Shown piece by piece: positions 18,834 through 28,209 of a DNA stretch of 64,000 nt (positions are counted from its first letter, which is position 1; the number at the start of each line of letters is the position of its first letter). This DNA is from Rothia sp. (in: high G+C Gram-positive bacteria) (GTDB lineage: Bacteria > Actinomycetota > Actinomycetes > Actinomycetales > Micrococcaceae). The DNA lies in NCBI RefSeq assembly GCF_030540545.1, contig NZ_JAUNVZ010000003.1:186001-250000 (forward strand), in the 5' to 3' direction. A program made the translations under genes and the position numbers. The notes beneath the pieces were generated by a model, which was not told the origin of the DNA, searched no databases, and saw only the letters and a program-made list of their open reading frames with translations.

Positions 18834-21029
18834 CTACTTGGTAATACCCAGGTTATAGAGCATAAATGCGTAATCCCAGGCGCGCTCACGCCAGGCGGTA
18901 AAGCGACCCGAACCGCCACCGTGACCGGCATCCATCTCAATCTTCAACAGAGGAATAGGCGAAGACGGATCAATGGTCTCGCGCAGGGCGGCAACCCACT
19001 TCGCCGGCTCAACATAGAGCACACGAGTGTCATTGAAACTGGTGGTCGCAGCAATCGCCGGGTAACGCACCGGGCGGATATTCTCATAGGGAGAATAGGA
19101 CTTCATATACTCATAGGCGTCCTTATCCTCAATTGGGTTGCCCCATTCCTCCCATTCCAGGGCGGAGAGCGGCAGCTCCGGGTCAAGGATCGTGGTCAGT
19201 GCATCCACAAAAGGTACCGCCGCCAAAATAGCGGTGTACTTCTCGGGCGCCAAATTCGCCACGGCGCCCATGAGCAAACCGCCGGCAGAACCACCAAATG
19301 CCGCCACGCGGGAAGCATCTACCCACGGCTTAGAGACCAGGTGATCGGTGACCGCCACGAAGTCGCTAAAGCTATTCTTCTTCTTATCCTTCTTGCCGTC
19401 CAAGTACCACTGGCGGCCCATCTCGCCACCGCCGCGAATATGAGCAATCGCGTAGACGACATTGCGATCCAGCAGGGACAGAGCCATCGCCGAGAACGAA
19501 GGATCAATCGAGGACTCGTAGGAACCGTAAGCGTACTGAATCAGCGGGTGCTCCTGCTCAAGATCCAGGTCTGCGCGGTGCATGACCGAAATCGGAATCA
19601 GAGTGCCGTCGGAAGCCTTCGCCCAATCGCGGTACGCACGGTAATTCGCGCGATCATAACCGCCCAGAACCGGGGTCTCGCGGCGCAGCACCAGGATCTG
19701 AGACATGGGGAAGTAATCGTACACGCGGCGCGGGGTCAGGAAGGAGGTGTAGGCAATGCGCACCACAGGCGAGTAATTCTCGGCGCGCAGCACATCGGTG
19801 GTGTAGAGCTCCTCGTCAAAACCTGCCGGTTCCATAAAGGTAATACCGGCGGGCTTCTTCTTGCGCAGCTGCACCGGCAGAGCCTCACGGGGTGCCAGGA
19901 AGAGACGCACGGTGGTATTGGCGCGCGCGGTGACCACCAGGTGGGTTGCAGAGAGGGTAAAGCCCTCCACACGCACATTCTCACTATGGCGAATCACCGG
20001 CACCCATTCGCTCACATACTCATCGAGCTGCTCGCGGGTGGTAACCGTCTGCTCGGGCAGGGGAGCGAGCACCAGCTCGGAGTTGAGCGCATTGTAATCG
20101 TGCTGAATCAGCAGGTGCACACCACCGACAATAGTAATCGGCTCGGCGTGGTATTCAATGCGCACATCGCGGCTAATAATGGTGCGCAGCGGTGCGTGCA
20201 CATCGGCAATGGGCACAATGGAAGTCTCGGAGAACTCGGAATTGCCGCTGGAGAGCACAATATGGGAGCGGTCCGCGCTCATCTTAGCGCCCAGCCACAT
20301 GGTGACATCCGCCTCTTCGTAGAGCAGGTAATCCTCGGTGTAGCTGGTGCCAATGGTGTGCACATAGGCGCGGTAGGGGCGCCAGGAATCATCGGGCACC
20401 AGGTAGACCAGCTGGGTTGCGTGGTTAATAAAGAAGGAGCCGGAGAAAACATTCGGGATGGTATCCTCCAGCCACTGACCGGTTTCAAGGTTGAGGAAAC
20501 GCTGCTCAAAACGTTCATCGCCACTATCATCGACCGAGACGCTCAGCAGCTTACCGTTACGGGATGGCTGGAAAGTGCCCAGAGCGAAGAACTTCATATC
20601 CTTGGCGTATTCATTGCAATCCAGGATAATCTCTTCGCCCTCCAGGGGCTCACCGGCGGTCAGGGTCGGGGGAGTGTAGCGGGCTACCTCGTCGCCCTCA
20701 AGGTCGGCGTGCACACGGCAGAAAATGGGGTACTGACCGCCGCGCACCATGCGGCTGTAGTACCACCAATCACCAATGCGATTGGGCACGGTCATATCCG
20801 CCAGCTGGGTGCGTGCCTTTATCTCTTCAAAGATCGCATCGCGCAGGGGCTGCTGATCGGCGGTCACAGCCTCGGTGTAGGCATTTTCTGCGGTCAGGTG
20901 CTCAATAACTTCGGCGGATTCTTTATCGCGCAGCCACTCATAGGAATCGATAAAAGTATCGCCGTGGTAGGTGCGTTCAAAGGGTACTTTTTTCGCCACC
21001 GGCAGGGTGGGAATATCGTTCAGGCTCAT
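18834..21029 (-). CDS. ptrB: S9 family peptidase, oligopeptidase B-like
   Basis: A 731-residue cytosolic serine oligopeptidase of the prolyl oligopeptidase family, expected to cut short peptides after Arg or Lys. The N-terminal seven-bladed propeller (about 60-430) gates a C-terminal alpha/beta-hydrolase domain. The nucleophile Ser lies in GGSAGGLLMG near residue 581, and the catalytic His is in MDAGHGGGSGR near the C-terminus. VYAIAHIRGGGEMGRQWYLDGK is typical of oligopeptidase B. AAAGG lies upstream of the ATG, and TACACT (minus strand, near 21060-21065) is a likely -10 box. The gene converges with the ABC exporter across a strong terminator. The nearly full-length frame on the other strand is a shadow. 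Confidence 0.93.
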   Translation of the reverse strand: MSLNDIPTLPVAKKVPFERTYHGDTFIDSYEWLRDKESAEVIEHLTAENAYTEAVTADQQPLRDAIFEEIKARTQLADMTVPNRIGDWWYYSRMVRGGQYPIFCRVHADLEGDEVARYTPPTLTAGEPLEGEEIILDCNEYAKDMKFFALGTFQPSRNGKLLSVSVDDSGDERFEQRFLNLETGQWLEDTIPNVFSGSFFINHATQLVYLVPDDSWRPYRAYVHTIGTSYTEDYLLYEEADVTMWLGAKMSADRSHIVLSSGNSEFSETSIVPIADVHAPLRTIISRDVRIEYHAEPITIVGGVHLLIQHDYNALNSELVLAPLPEQTVTTREQLDEYVSEWVPVIRHSENVRVEGFTLSATHLVVTARANTTVRLFLAPREALPVQLRKKKPAGITFMEPAGFDEELYTTDVLRAENYSPVVRIAYTSFLTPRRVYDYFPMSQILVLRRETPVLGGYDRANYRAYRDWAKASDGTLIPISVMHRADLDLEQEHPLIQYAYGSYESSIDPSFSAMALSLLDRNVVYAIAHIRGGGEMGRQWYLDGKKDKKKNSFSDFVAVTDHLVSKPWVDASRVAAFGGSAGGLLMGAVANLAPEKYTAILAAVPFVDALTTILDPELPLSALEWEEWGNPIEDKDAYEYMKSYSPYENIRPVRYPAIAATTSFNDTRVLYVEPAKWVAALRETIDPSSPIPLLKIEMDAGHGGGSGRFTAWRERAWDYAFMLYNLGITK

Positions 21030-21473
21030 GTTTGCCTTTCTATGTAATCTAGCTTATATCCAGTGTATAGAATCTCTGCGCGGCTGTGCTGAATTTTGGT
21101 ATGTTTTGCCGGAATATGGGCGGGGATGGATGCTCTTGAATGTTCCCGGAGCGGGTGTCGGGGTGGCTTGGGCCGAAGGCATTTGGAAACGGCACATGTG
21201 CCTAGGGCGCACCCGCTGCTCCCGTGTGAATTTTCCCGGATCATGCCGTCCAAACGGGCACAGCATCTGAAAACGGAGATATGACTTACCTAAGTTTCTA
21301 GGTGTGGTTGAAAAATGCATATATAGAGGTGTATAACTTGCACGCCCTAAACCGCCACTTTTAGGGTGGATAGTACGGGGTATATCCCGAATCCATCTAC
21401 GCGATGTAAAAGCACACCAACCATACGATCTTCAGGCCGCCTGCGGGCGGTCTCATAGCCCAAAGGACGTGCA
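21030..21473. other. Divergent intergenic region between peptidase and vWA protein genes
   Basis: This 444-bp region should hold both promoters. TACACT for the peptidase lies near 21060. AAAGGA lies before the vWA start, and a GC-rich hairpin (GGCCGCC with GGGCGGTC) lies near 21434-21452 in the vWA leader. Short open frames within it have no ribosome binding site or protein character. Confidence 0.5.
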
Positions 21474-23054
21474 ATGACGTTGAAGAAAACTTTCGCAGCG
21501 GGCGCGCTCGCCTGCTCCCTGGCACTGACCCCGGCAGCCCTTGCTGCAGATAGCTGCACCAGCGGCATCGTGCAGCAGGACGCCAACCAGGAATTTGACC
21601 CCGGTAAGGTACACCTGCACGGTAAGGTCTCGGTCACAAACCAGAACACCGCACCCACGAACGTTGTATTCGTGATGGATCTCTCCGGATCCACCGCTAT
21701 GCCCGATCATATGGACTGCAATGGCGACGGTGTCAAGGATGCCAAGGATAATTTCAATAGGGATACTTTCGTCGGCGATGTGCTCGACTGCGAGGTCTCC
21801 GCGGTCCAGAAGCTGAACGCTCAGCTGGCGGCACTGCCCAGCTCCGACCAGAATATCCGCGTGTCCGTGGTTGCATTCGGTAGTAATGCTCATGCGCTGG
21901 CGCTGGATCCGAACGGTGCAACCTGGGTAGCACCCGGCCACACGGTTAACGGCCAGAATGCCGTCAATTTTGTCACCCACGGTACCACAGCAGGTAGCGT
22001 GAAGGCATATCAGGACGTGGATGTTTCCTACGGTACGGACTTCCATGATGCGCTGGAGGCAGCCTACGGCCAGCTGGATCAGGTCCAGGGCGATAAGTAC
22101 ATTTTCTTCCTCTCCGATGGTAATGCCTCTCTGTACAGCAGCACGAAGGAACTGCTGAAGAAGCACGCCGCGGATGTGAAGCTGCGTACCTTCGCGGTGG
22201 GTAAGGCTGCCAAGTGCGATGGAACTCCCCTGAGTGAGATGGCTCAGAGCAGCGGCGAATCCTGCACTCACATTATTGACCCGGCAAGCTTGAGCACGGC
22301 GCTTACCTCCTCGACCTCGGCAAGCATTAAGTCCGTGACCGTCACCTATCAGGGCAAGGAATACCCCGCAACGATTGACGCGATCGGCAATATTAGCGTT
22401 GACCTGCCGGAAACCACCCCGGGTGCGCACACCGCGAAGGTTGTGGTGCACTACAGCGATGGCACCAGCGCAACCTCCTGCGATTGGACCTTCCGCGTTA
22501 AGGGCACTCCCGCTGTAACCCCCAGCCCCAGTGTTTCTGCCTCTCCCAGCCCTTCCCCGAGCGTTTCTGCTAGCCCCTCTGCTACCGCAGTACCGAGTAC
22601 AACCCCGAGCGTGAAGCCTTCTGCTTCCCCGAGCGCTTCGGTGAGCCCCTCGGCTACCGCAACTCCGAGCGCAACGGTGACTGCAACTCCTTCGGCAAGC
22701 GCAAGCCCGAGCACTTCTGCTACTCCCTCGGTTACCGCAACTCCGAGCGCATTTGCAAGCCCCAGTGCATCCCCGGTTGCTTCTGAAAGCTCCAGCTCTG
22801 AAGACGTCACCGTTCGGGTGGATATCGAAGACGGTAAGTTCGTAGTCAAGACTGAGTCCAAGTCTAAGAGCGAAGCGAAAGCAAAGGCTCAGCAGGACAG
22901 CGAAGAGACCGCACAGCTAGAGAAGGAATCCCAGAAGGCTTCTACGAAGAAGCTCGCTTCCACCGGTTCCCAGGCGGGTATTATCGCTGCGGCTGGTGCT
23001 GCCGCTCTGGTAGCAGGTGTGCTGCTGGTGGCTGCACGCCGTAAGCGCTCCTAA
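21474..23054 (+). CDS. LAXTG-anchored surface protein with von Willebrand A domain
   Basis: A 526-residue surface protein. In order: signal peptide (1 to about 25, ALAAD); a vWA domain (about 60-285) with metal-dependent adhesion site DLSGS (69-73) and FFLSDGNASL; a small beta domain (about 290-345); a long Pro/Ser/Ala/Thr stalk (about 346-435, repeated PSxSASPS); a charged Lys/Glu segment; then LASTG (494-498), a hydrophobic stretch and RRKRS. LASTG is the LAXTG signal of class E sortases in actinobacteria, so the protein should be linked to the cell wall. Directly after the adhesion site, residues 81-92 form a D-x-N-x-D-G calcium-loop pattern (DCNGDGVKDAKD). A role in adhesion is inferred. 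AAAGGA precedes the start. Confidence 0.92.
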   Translation: MTLKKTFAAGALACSLALTPAALAADSCTSGIVQQDANQEFDPGKVHLHGKVSVTNQNTAPTNVVFVMDLSGSTAMPDHMDCNGDGVKDAKDNFNRDTFVGDVLDCEVSAVQKLNAQLAALPSSDQNIRVSVVAFGSNAHALALDPNGATWVAPGHTVNGQNAVNFVTHGTTAGSVKAYQDVDVSYGTDFHDALEAAYGQLDQVQGDKYIFFLSDGNASLYSSTKELLKKHAADVKLRTFAVGKAAKCDGTPLSEMAQSSGESCTHIIDPASLSTALTSSTSASIKSVTVTYQGKEYPATIDAIGNISVDLPETTPGAHTAKVVVHYSDGTSATSCDWTFRVKGTPAVTPSPSVSASPSPSPSVSASPSATAVPSTTPSVKPSASPSASVSPSATATPSATVTATPSASASPSTSATPSVTATPSAFASPSASPVASESSSSEDVTVRVDIEDGKFVVKTESKSKSEAKAKAQQDSEETAQLEKESQKASTKKLASTGSQAGIIAAAGAAALVAGVLLVAARRKRS

Positions 23055-23088
23055 AGCCTAGAACTGATCGGGCGCTAAAGCCCTGAAG

Positions 23089-23132
23089 AAAAGCGCGGGT
23101 ATGGGCAATACACAGTCCGTACCCGCGCTTTT
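23089..23132 (+). terminator. Rho-independent terminator after the vWA protein
   Basis: AAAAGCGCGGGTA (23089-23101) pairs perfectly with TACCCGCGCTTTT (23120-23132). Confidence 0.9.
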
Positions 23133-23224
23133 CTATACCCGCGCTGTTCTACTCTCGAGGTGAAAAGGGCATAAAAATATGACGAAAATACCGGTGAAAA
23201 TATATACACACACAATGCGCGCGA

Positions 23225-23230
23225 TACAAT
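23225..23230 (+). promoter_or_regulatory. -10 box of a probable leaderless promoter (GH32 gene)
   Basis: TACAAT ends 7 nt before the ATG at 23238, with AAAAACG between and no Shine-Dalgarno. The transcript should start at or next to the ATG. Confidence 0.6.
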
Positions 23231-23237
23231 AAAAACG

Positions 23238-24812
23238 ATGAGTACCACTGACAATCACAGCTATAGCAGCCAGCGATTCCCCGGCCGAGACCTCGCCCAA
23301 GAAGCGCAGGAAACCCTCGAGCTTTGGGGTCCGCAGGTGCGCAATGACCGCGACTACCCCGCACTGCACCTAGCCCCGGCAGTTGGCCGCCTCAACGACC
23401 CCAACGGTCTAATCTTTGACGGCACCACCTACCACGCCTTCTACCAGTACTCACCCCTGCACCCCGAGCGCCTGGTCTACTGGCGCCACGCCACCAGTAC
23501 CGATCTGAGCCACTGGGAAGACCGCGGTACCGCCCTGGTACCCAACACCATTTTCGATAGCCACGGCTGCTACTCCGGCAGCGGTATTTACGTGGACGGT
23601 CGCTATGAATTCTTCTACACCGGCAATGTCAAAGACGAAGAGGGCAAGCGCCAAACCTACCAAATCCGCGCCATTGCGCCCGAAAACTTCGTCGGCTCCG
23701 CCAAGCACCCCCATGAGGGTAGCTCCGAGCTTCAACGCGAACTACCTCCGCTGATTTCCGGACCGGAAGAAGGCTACACCGCCCACTACCGCGACCCGCA
23801 CGTTATCTACCGCAAGGGCGCATGGTGGATGTTCATTGGCGCCCAGCGAACGGACAAAACCGGCGCCGTGGTCGCCTACACCAGCCAAGACCGTACATCG
23901 TGGACCTTCGCCGGTGAGCTGGGTATTAAAGACCCCGTGCTGGCTAAAAGCTATATGTTTGAGTGCCCCTCGGTGCTGCGCATGCGCGATGAACTGACCG
24001 GCTCCATGCAGGATGTACTGATTTTCTCCCCGCAGGGCATCACACCCAGCGGCGAAAAATACCACAATATTTACCAGAGCGGCTATATGGTCGGTAAGCT
24101 CAAAAAGTCGCTCAAATTCAAGGCCATTACCCCCTTCACCGAGCTGGACGCCGGCTTTGAATTCTACGCCCCGCAGAGCTTTAGCGGCACCGGTGAGCAG
24201 GCGGTACGCGCCGATGAAAGCGGTACCAACCCGCATATTGCACCCGTGCTCATGGCGTGGCTGGGTAACGCCGAACAGGACGATCTGCCCTCTTACTCGC
24301 ACCGTTGGGTGCACACCATGACCTACCCGCGTGAGCTGCACCTGCGCGACGGCAAGCTCTACTATGCACCCGTAGCTCAGCTGGATCAGGTACTGCCCTT
24401 GAAACCTGCAGAAGCCGATGAAAAGGGTCGTATTAAGGAGCTCAAGGACGCACGTGTATGGCGTCTGCGCGGTACCGTGGACGTCTCCGGCCGCCGCGCC
24501 AAGCTGCGCATTAAGGACGCCCACGGCGTGGCACTGAGCATTGATTTGGCGAAGGATTTCGCCTCCATGGATCGCAGCGGCACCCGCTACACCGAAGGCG
24601 GCAGCCTGCGCCAGCGCAGCCTGGACAAGAGCACCCTGCGCTCCTTCGAGCTACTGGTAGATGGCTCCACCACCGAACTTTTCGTTGGTGGAGAGGGACA
24701 TACCGGTTACGCCGAGGTCTTTAGCGCTCGCACGTTCTTTAATGGTTCTAAGCGTCGCGTGCGCATTACCGGTGCTGAGATTGTGAGCCTGGAATACGCC
24801 CGTTTGGACTAG
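23238..24812 (+). CDS. Glycoside hydrolase family 32 (sucrose-6-phosphate hydrolase / beta-fructosidase)
   Basis: The enzyme splits terminal beta-fructosyl bonds in sucrose, sucrose-6-phosphate or fructans. The 524-residue protein has the five-bladed propeller with all three catalytic signatures: nucleophile D54 in RLNDPNG, transition-state D186 in YRDPH, and acid/base E242 in FECPSV. HLAPAVGRLNDPNGLI and FYQYSP are typical. A C-terminal beta-sandwich follows (about 395-520). There is no signal peptide, so it acts in the cytoplasm, probably after uptake of sucrose. No transporter or regulator gene is adjacent. The start appears leaderless (TACAAT 7 nt before the ATG). The true substrate cannot be told from sequence. 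Confidence 0.94.
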   Translation: MSTTDNHSYSSQRFPGRDLAQEAQETLELWGPQVRNDRDYPALHLAPAVGRLNDPNGLIFDGTTYHAFYQYSPLHPERLVYWRHATSTDLSHWEDRGTALVPNTIFDSHGCYSGSGIYVDGRYEFFYTGNVKDEEGKRQTYQIRAIAPENFVGSAKHPHEGSSELQRELPPLISGPEEGYTAHYRDPHVIYRKGAWWMFIGAQRTDKTGAVVAYTSQDRTSWTFAGELGIKDPVLAKSYMFECPSVLRMRDELTGSMQDVLIFSPQGITPSGEKYHNIYQSGYMVGKLKKSLKFKAITPFTELDAGFEFYAPQSFSGTGEQAVRADESGTNPHIAPVLMAWLGNAEQDDLPSYSHRWVHTMTYPRELHLRDGKLYYAPVAQLDQVLPLKPAEADEKGRIKELKDARVWRLRGTVDVSGRRAKLRIKDAHGVALSIDLAKDFASMDRSGTRYTEGGSLRQRSLDKSTLRSFELLVDGSTTELFVGGEGHTGYAEVFSARTFFNGSKRRVRITGAEIVSLEYARLD

Positions 24813-24851
24813 TGTTTTAGGCAATCTAGAGCTATAGCCTGAACCGCCGCC

Positions 24852-24895
24852 AAGCGCCCGCTGTCTTAAGAGATTCTTAAAGTCAGCGGGCGCTT
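24852..24895 (+). terminator. Hairpin terminator after the GH32 gene
   Basis: AAGCGCCCGCTG (24852-24863) pairs perfectly with CAGCGGGCGCTT (24884-24895). The rest of the gap up to 25051 holds no gene, only the promoter of the metY unit. Confidence 0.8.
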
Positions 24896-25051
24896 AGTGC
24901 ATTTAAACTCGAGTATTTAAAGCGGCGGCTTTAAGACAGAGCCCGCGAAATATTACGGCGGTGCGCGTCATAAATGTCATAGATTAACTCATTACGTCAT
25001 ATAGCCGGTAGTTCTTGACCGGCATAGCGGCTCTATGTCACTCTAGAGCCA

Positions 25052-25183
25052 GGTCATGAGAGCCAGCAATAAGCCCCAGCTAGCTGGCCGGCAACCCTCC
25101 AACCGCGGCGGGGTGCCCTGGGTGAAGACCGGGCGCTATTGTCACAAGGACAGCAGCGCAAGCGCGGGACCGATGTGCCCGAC
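25052..25183 (+). ncRNA. SAM-IV riboswitch
   Basis: The sequence closely follows the actinobacterial SAM-IV aptamer: GGTCATGAG at the start, GCCCCAGCTAGCTGGCCGGC, then CAACCCTCCAACCGCGGCGG, GGTGCCCTGGGTGAAGACC, AGCGCGGGACCGATGTGCCC. It sits about 130 nt upstream of metY, with the metX gene beyond. Binding of S-adenosylmethionine should lower expression of this methionine pathway unit, probably by transcription termination or blocking of translation. The identification is from memory of the conserved motif. Confidence 0.9.
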
Positions 25184-25316
25184 TCTTTAGGCGCATCGTT
25201 TTTCGTATACAGAGATACTTCCTCCTAGAACGAGCTGGAGCGAGAAACCTGTACCGAAAGAGACGGCATGCGGCCCCGAGATAAGAACAACTATCTATCT
25301 CAAGGAGCCTATCAGC

Positions 25317-26657
25317 ATGAGCACCACTTCCGTCCCGACTCCCGCAAACCCTGCCGGTTGGCAGTTCGAAACCCGCCAGATTCACGCGGGCCAGGCACCG
25401 GATGCCGCAACGGGAGCTCGGGCACTACCGATCTATCAGACCACCTCCTTCGTCTTCCCCGACGCACAGACCGCAGCAAACCGCTTCGCTCTCTCTGAAC
25501 TCGGACCGATTTACACCCGTCTGAACAACCCCACCCAGGAAGCCATTGAAAACCGTATCGCCTCCCTGGAAGGTGGCGTGGGTGCCCTGCTGCTTGCCTC
25601 CGGTCAGGCAGCAATCACCTACTCCATTCTGAATATTGCAGGCGCGGGCGACCACATTGTTGCTTCCCCCTCCCTGTACGGTGGCACCTACAACCTGCTC
25701 AAGTACACCCTGGCAGATCTGGGCATTGAAACCACCTTCGTGGAAAACCCGGACGATTTGGATGCATGGCGTGCAGCGGTTCGCCCCAACACCAAGCTCT
25801 TCTACGGCGAATCCGTGCCTAACCCCAAGAACGATGTGTTCGACATTGAGCCCATTGCAGCCATCGCCCACGAGCACGGCGTGCCGCTGATTGTGGACAA
25901 TACCGTCGCCACCCCTTACCTGCTGCGCCCGATCGAGCACGGCGCTGACGTGGTGGTGCACTCGGCCACCAAGTACCTGGGCGGTCACGGCACCTCTATC
26001 GGCGGTGTCATTGTGGACTCCGGCAACTTCGACTACGGCAAGGACCCGGAAAAGTTCCCCAAGTTCAATGAAGAAGCCCCCGGCTACCACGGCCTGGTCT
26101 ACGCCCGCGATCTGGGCGTGGGTAGTGCATTCGGTGCGAACCTCTCCTATATTTTGAAGGCTCGCGTTTCCCTGCTGCGCGATACCGGCGCCGCAATTTC
26201 GCCCACCAACGCCTTCAATATCGGTATCGGTCTGGAGACCCTCTCCCTGCGCGTAGACCGCCATATTGAAAACGCACGCGCGGTAGCCACCTGGCTGGAA
26301 AACCACCCGCAGGTTGCCTCTGTCTCCTGGGCGGGTCTGGAATCTTCCCCCTGGTACGAGCGCGCGCAGAAGTACCTGCCCAAGGGACCCGGCGCGATTG
26401 TGGGCTTCAGTCTCAAAGACGCCACCCTGGAACAGACCCGCGAGTTCGTCGACGCCCTGGTGCTACACTCCAATGTCGCCAATATTGGTGATGTGCGTTC
26501 CCTGGTGATCCACCCTGCCTCCACCACCCACGCTCAGCTGAGCGAAGAGGAACTGGCAGAGCTGGGCATTAGCGCCTCCTTTGTCCGCCTGGCGGTGGGT
26601 ATTGAGGCCCTGGAAGATATTATTGCCGACCTCGAACTGGGTTTTGCCACCCTCTAG
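25317..26657 (+). CDS. metY: O-acetylhomoserine sulfhydrylase
   Basis: A PLP enzyme that makes homocysteine from O-acetylhomoserine and sulfide, the step after MetX in methionine synthesis. The 446-residue protein is of the Cys/Met metabolism family: ETRQIHAGQAPDAATGARALPIYQT at the start, PLP lysine K219 in VVHSATKYLGGHGTS, and SLGDVRSLVIHPASTTHAQ-type end (here IGDVRSLVIHPASTTH). AAGGAG precedes the ATG. It stands under the SAM-IV riboswitch, and metX follows 147 nt downstream across a perfect hairpin. Length and motifs are normal, and it should form a tetramer. Confidence 0.96.
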   Translation: MSTTSVPTPANPAGWQFETRQIHAGQAPDAATGARALPIYQTTSFVFPDAQTAANRFALSELGPIYTRLNNPTQEAIENRIASLEGGVGALLLASGQAAITYSILNIAGAGDHIVASPSLYGGTYNLLKYTLADLGIETTFVENPDDLDAWRAAVRPNTKLFYGESVPNPKNDVFDIEPIAAIAHEHGVPLIVDNTVATPYLLRPIEHGADVVVHSATKYLGGHGTSIGGVIVDSGNFDYGKDPEKFPKFNEEAPGYHGLVYARDLGVGSAFGANLSYILKARVSLLRDTGAAISPTNAFNIGIGLETLSLRVDRHIENARAVATWLENHPQVASVSWAGLESSPWYERAQKYLPKGPGAIVGFSLKDATLEQTREFVDALVLHSNVANIGDVRSLVIHPASTTHAQLSEEELAELGISASFVRLAVGIEALEDIIADLELGFATL

Positions 26658-26711
26658 GGTGCGCTCCACACTCCGGTAGCACCCCAATTCTCTGTCCAAA
26701 AGCTACCGGAT

Positions 26712-26753
26712 GAGTGTCTATCCCGCGCCGAAGATGCCGCGGGATAGACACTC
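26712..26753 (+). terminator. Perfect hairpin between metY and metX
   Basis: GAGTGTCTATCCCGCG (26712-26727) pairs perfectly with CGCGGGATAGACACTC (26738-26753), loop 10 nt. There is no U run, so it may be an mRNA stability element or partial terminator that sets the metX level. Confidence 0.55.
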
Positions 26754-26804
26754 CATGATCGAACACTGCGACCGGCTCCGCCACGGAGCCATAGGGGAGT
26801 AGAT

Positions 26805-28076
26805 ATGCGTCAAGAATTCAAGAACCTCGATAGCCGCCGCACCGGTGAATACCCCGGCGGTCAGGGCTATTTGCGCCACGCCGATATTGGCGATATGCGC
26901 CTGGATAACGGGCTGCTACTGCCCCAAGCCGTGCTCGGATTTGAAACCTGGGGCACGCTCAACGAAGCGGGAGATAACGCCATTTTGGTGCTACACGCCC
27001 TGACCGGCGACCCGCATGTATCCCGTGGCGTGCCCACCAGCGATATGCCCGATTACCTTGCCACCGAAGCCGAACGTGAAGGCTGGTGGGCGGGCATTAT
27101 TGGCCCCGGTGCCGTGATCGATACCAATCGTTATTTTGTGCTTGCCCCCAATATTCTGGGTGGATGCTACGGCTCCACCGGGCCGGCATCCCTGATTCCC
27201 GAAGGTTACCCGGGTGAAGGCACCCCCTGGGGCTCCTCCTTCCCGCAGGTAACCATCCGCGACTCCGTGCGCGCCGAAGCTATCCTGGCGCACCAGTTGG
27301 GCATTACCAGCTTCCGCATGGTCATTGGTGGCTCCCTGGGAGGCGCTCGCGCCCTGGAATGGGCGGCGTGCTTCCCGGAACTGGTACGCGGATGCGCTGT
27401 CATTGCCTCCGGACCTGCGGCAACCGGCGAACAGATCGCCTGGGCGCACGCGCAAAACCTGGCGATTCGCATGGACCCGGCCTTTGCCCGCGGCAACTAC
27501 TACGGTGGACCCGAACCCAAACAGGGTCTGGCTCTGGCGCGCCGCATTGCGCACACCACCTACCGATCCCCGGCGGAACTGGAGCATCGTTTTGGTCGTA
27601 AGCCGAACCCCAAGGTAGAGGGCTCTGTGGTGCCCCTGATCGACGGCACCGAGAGCGTGATTAGCGGAACCATTGGTGAGCCGCGCGGCCGCTACGCCAT
27701 TGAAAGCTACCTGGATCATCACGGCCGTAAGCTCGTGCATCGTTTTGACGCCAATAGCTACCTGGTGGTTAACGAGGCGCTGATTTCCCACAATGTGGCG
27801 CGCGATCGTGGGTGCCTTTCCCAAGCTCTGGCGTCCAGTTTCTGCCAGTGGGTGGTGGCTGCCGTCAGTACCGACCGCCTTTTCTTCCCGCACGAATCCC
27901 AGGTGTTGGCTGACGCCCTGCCCGGGGATGTTCAGGTGGATATTATTGAATCCGACCACGGCCACGACGGGTTCCTGGTAGAAACCGACCAGGTGGAGCG
28001 CATTCTCGCTCGTGCTCTGGCTCAGGATATTCCTGCCTATCGGGTGACCGACCCTGCTGCTGCGGTAGTGGGCTAG
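26805..28076 (+). CDS. metX: Homoserine O-acetyltransferase
   Basis: MetX acetylates homoserine with acetyl-CoA, committing it to methionine synthesis; its product feeds MetY. The 423-residue alpha/beta-hydrolase has HALTGDPHVS, the nucleophile S177 in VIGGSLGGARALEW, and the C-terminal catalytic His (about 387) in SDHGHDGFLVE. NILGGCYGSTGPAS is also typical. GGGGAG lies before the ATG. Although the SAM-IV riboswitch is upstream of metY, both genes are probably one unit and so share SAM control. An acetyl rather than succinyl donor is assumed from the family and from the neighbouring sulfhydrylase. Confidence 0.96.
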   Translation: MRQEFKNLDSRRTGEYPGGQGYLRHADIGDMRLDNGLLLPQAVLGFETWGTLNEAGDNAILVLHALTGDPHVSRGVPTSDMPDYLATEAEREGWWAGIIGPGAVIDTNRYFVLAPNILGGCYGSTGPASLIPEGYPGEGTPWGSSFPQVTIRDSVRAEAILAHQLGITSFRMVIGGSLGGARALEWAACFPELVRGCAVIASGPAATGEQIAWAHAQNLAIRMDPAFARGNYYGGPEPKQGLALARRIAHTTYRSPAELEHRFGRKPNPKVEGSVVPLIDGTESVISGTIGEPRGRYAIESYLDHHGRKLVHRFDANSYLVVNEALISHNVARDRGCLSQALASSFCQWVVAAVSTDRLFFPHESQVLADALPGDVQVDIIESDHGHDGFLVETDQVERILARALAQDIPAYRVTDPAAAVVG

Positions 28077-28093
28077 GTTCTAAATCTATATAG

Positions 28094-28118
28094 GCCGGTG
28101 TCTGCTGAGGGCACCGGC
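28094..28118 (+). terminator. Terminator after metX
   Basis: GCCGGTG (28094-28100) pairs with CACCGGC (28112-28118), followed by TTGTGTTT. Confidence 0.75.
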
Positions 28119-28197
28119 TTGTGTTTAACCATGAAATATTTCCGCGCCAGCGGGAGAACCGTGGATATGTGCCGGGTTGGGAGCCGGGCGAATCGGG

Positions 28198-28203
28198 GAT
28201 AAT
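28198..28203 (+). promoter_or_regulatory. -10 box of a probable leaderless promoter (esterase)
   Basis: GATAAT is followed by AGAAGC and then the ATG at 28210, exactly 6 nt away. No Shine-Dalgarno fits this start. Confidence 0.6.
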
Positions 28204-28209
28204 AGAAGC

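Noticed and set aside
18756-21047. 763-codon frame opposite the oligopeptidase gene
   Set aside because: It covers the true gene and its terminator; the amino-acid mix (many Gly, His, Arg) is that of a shadow frame.
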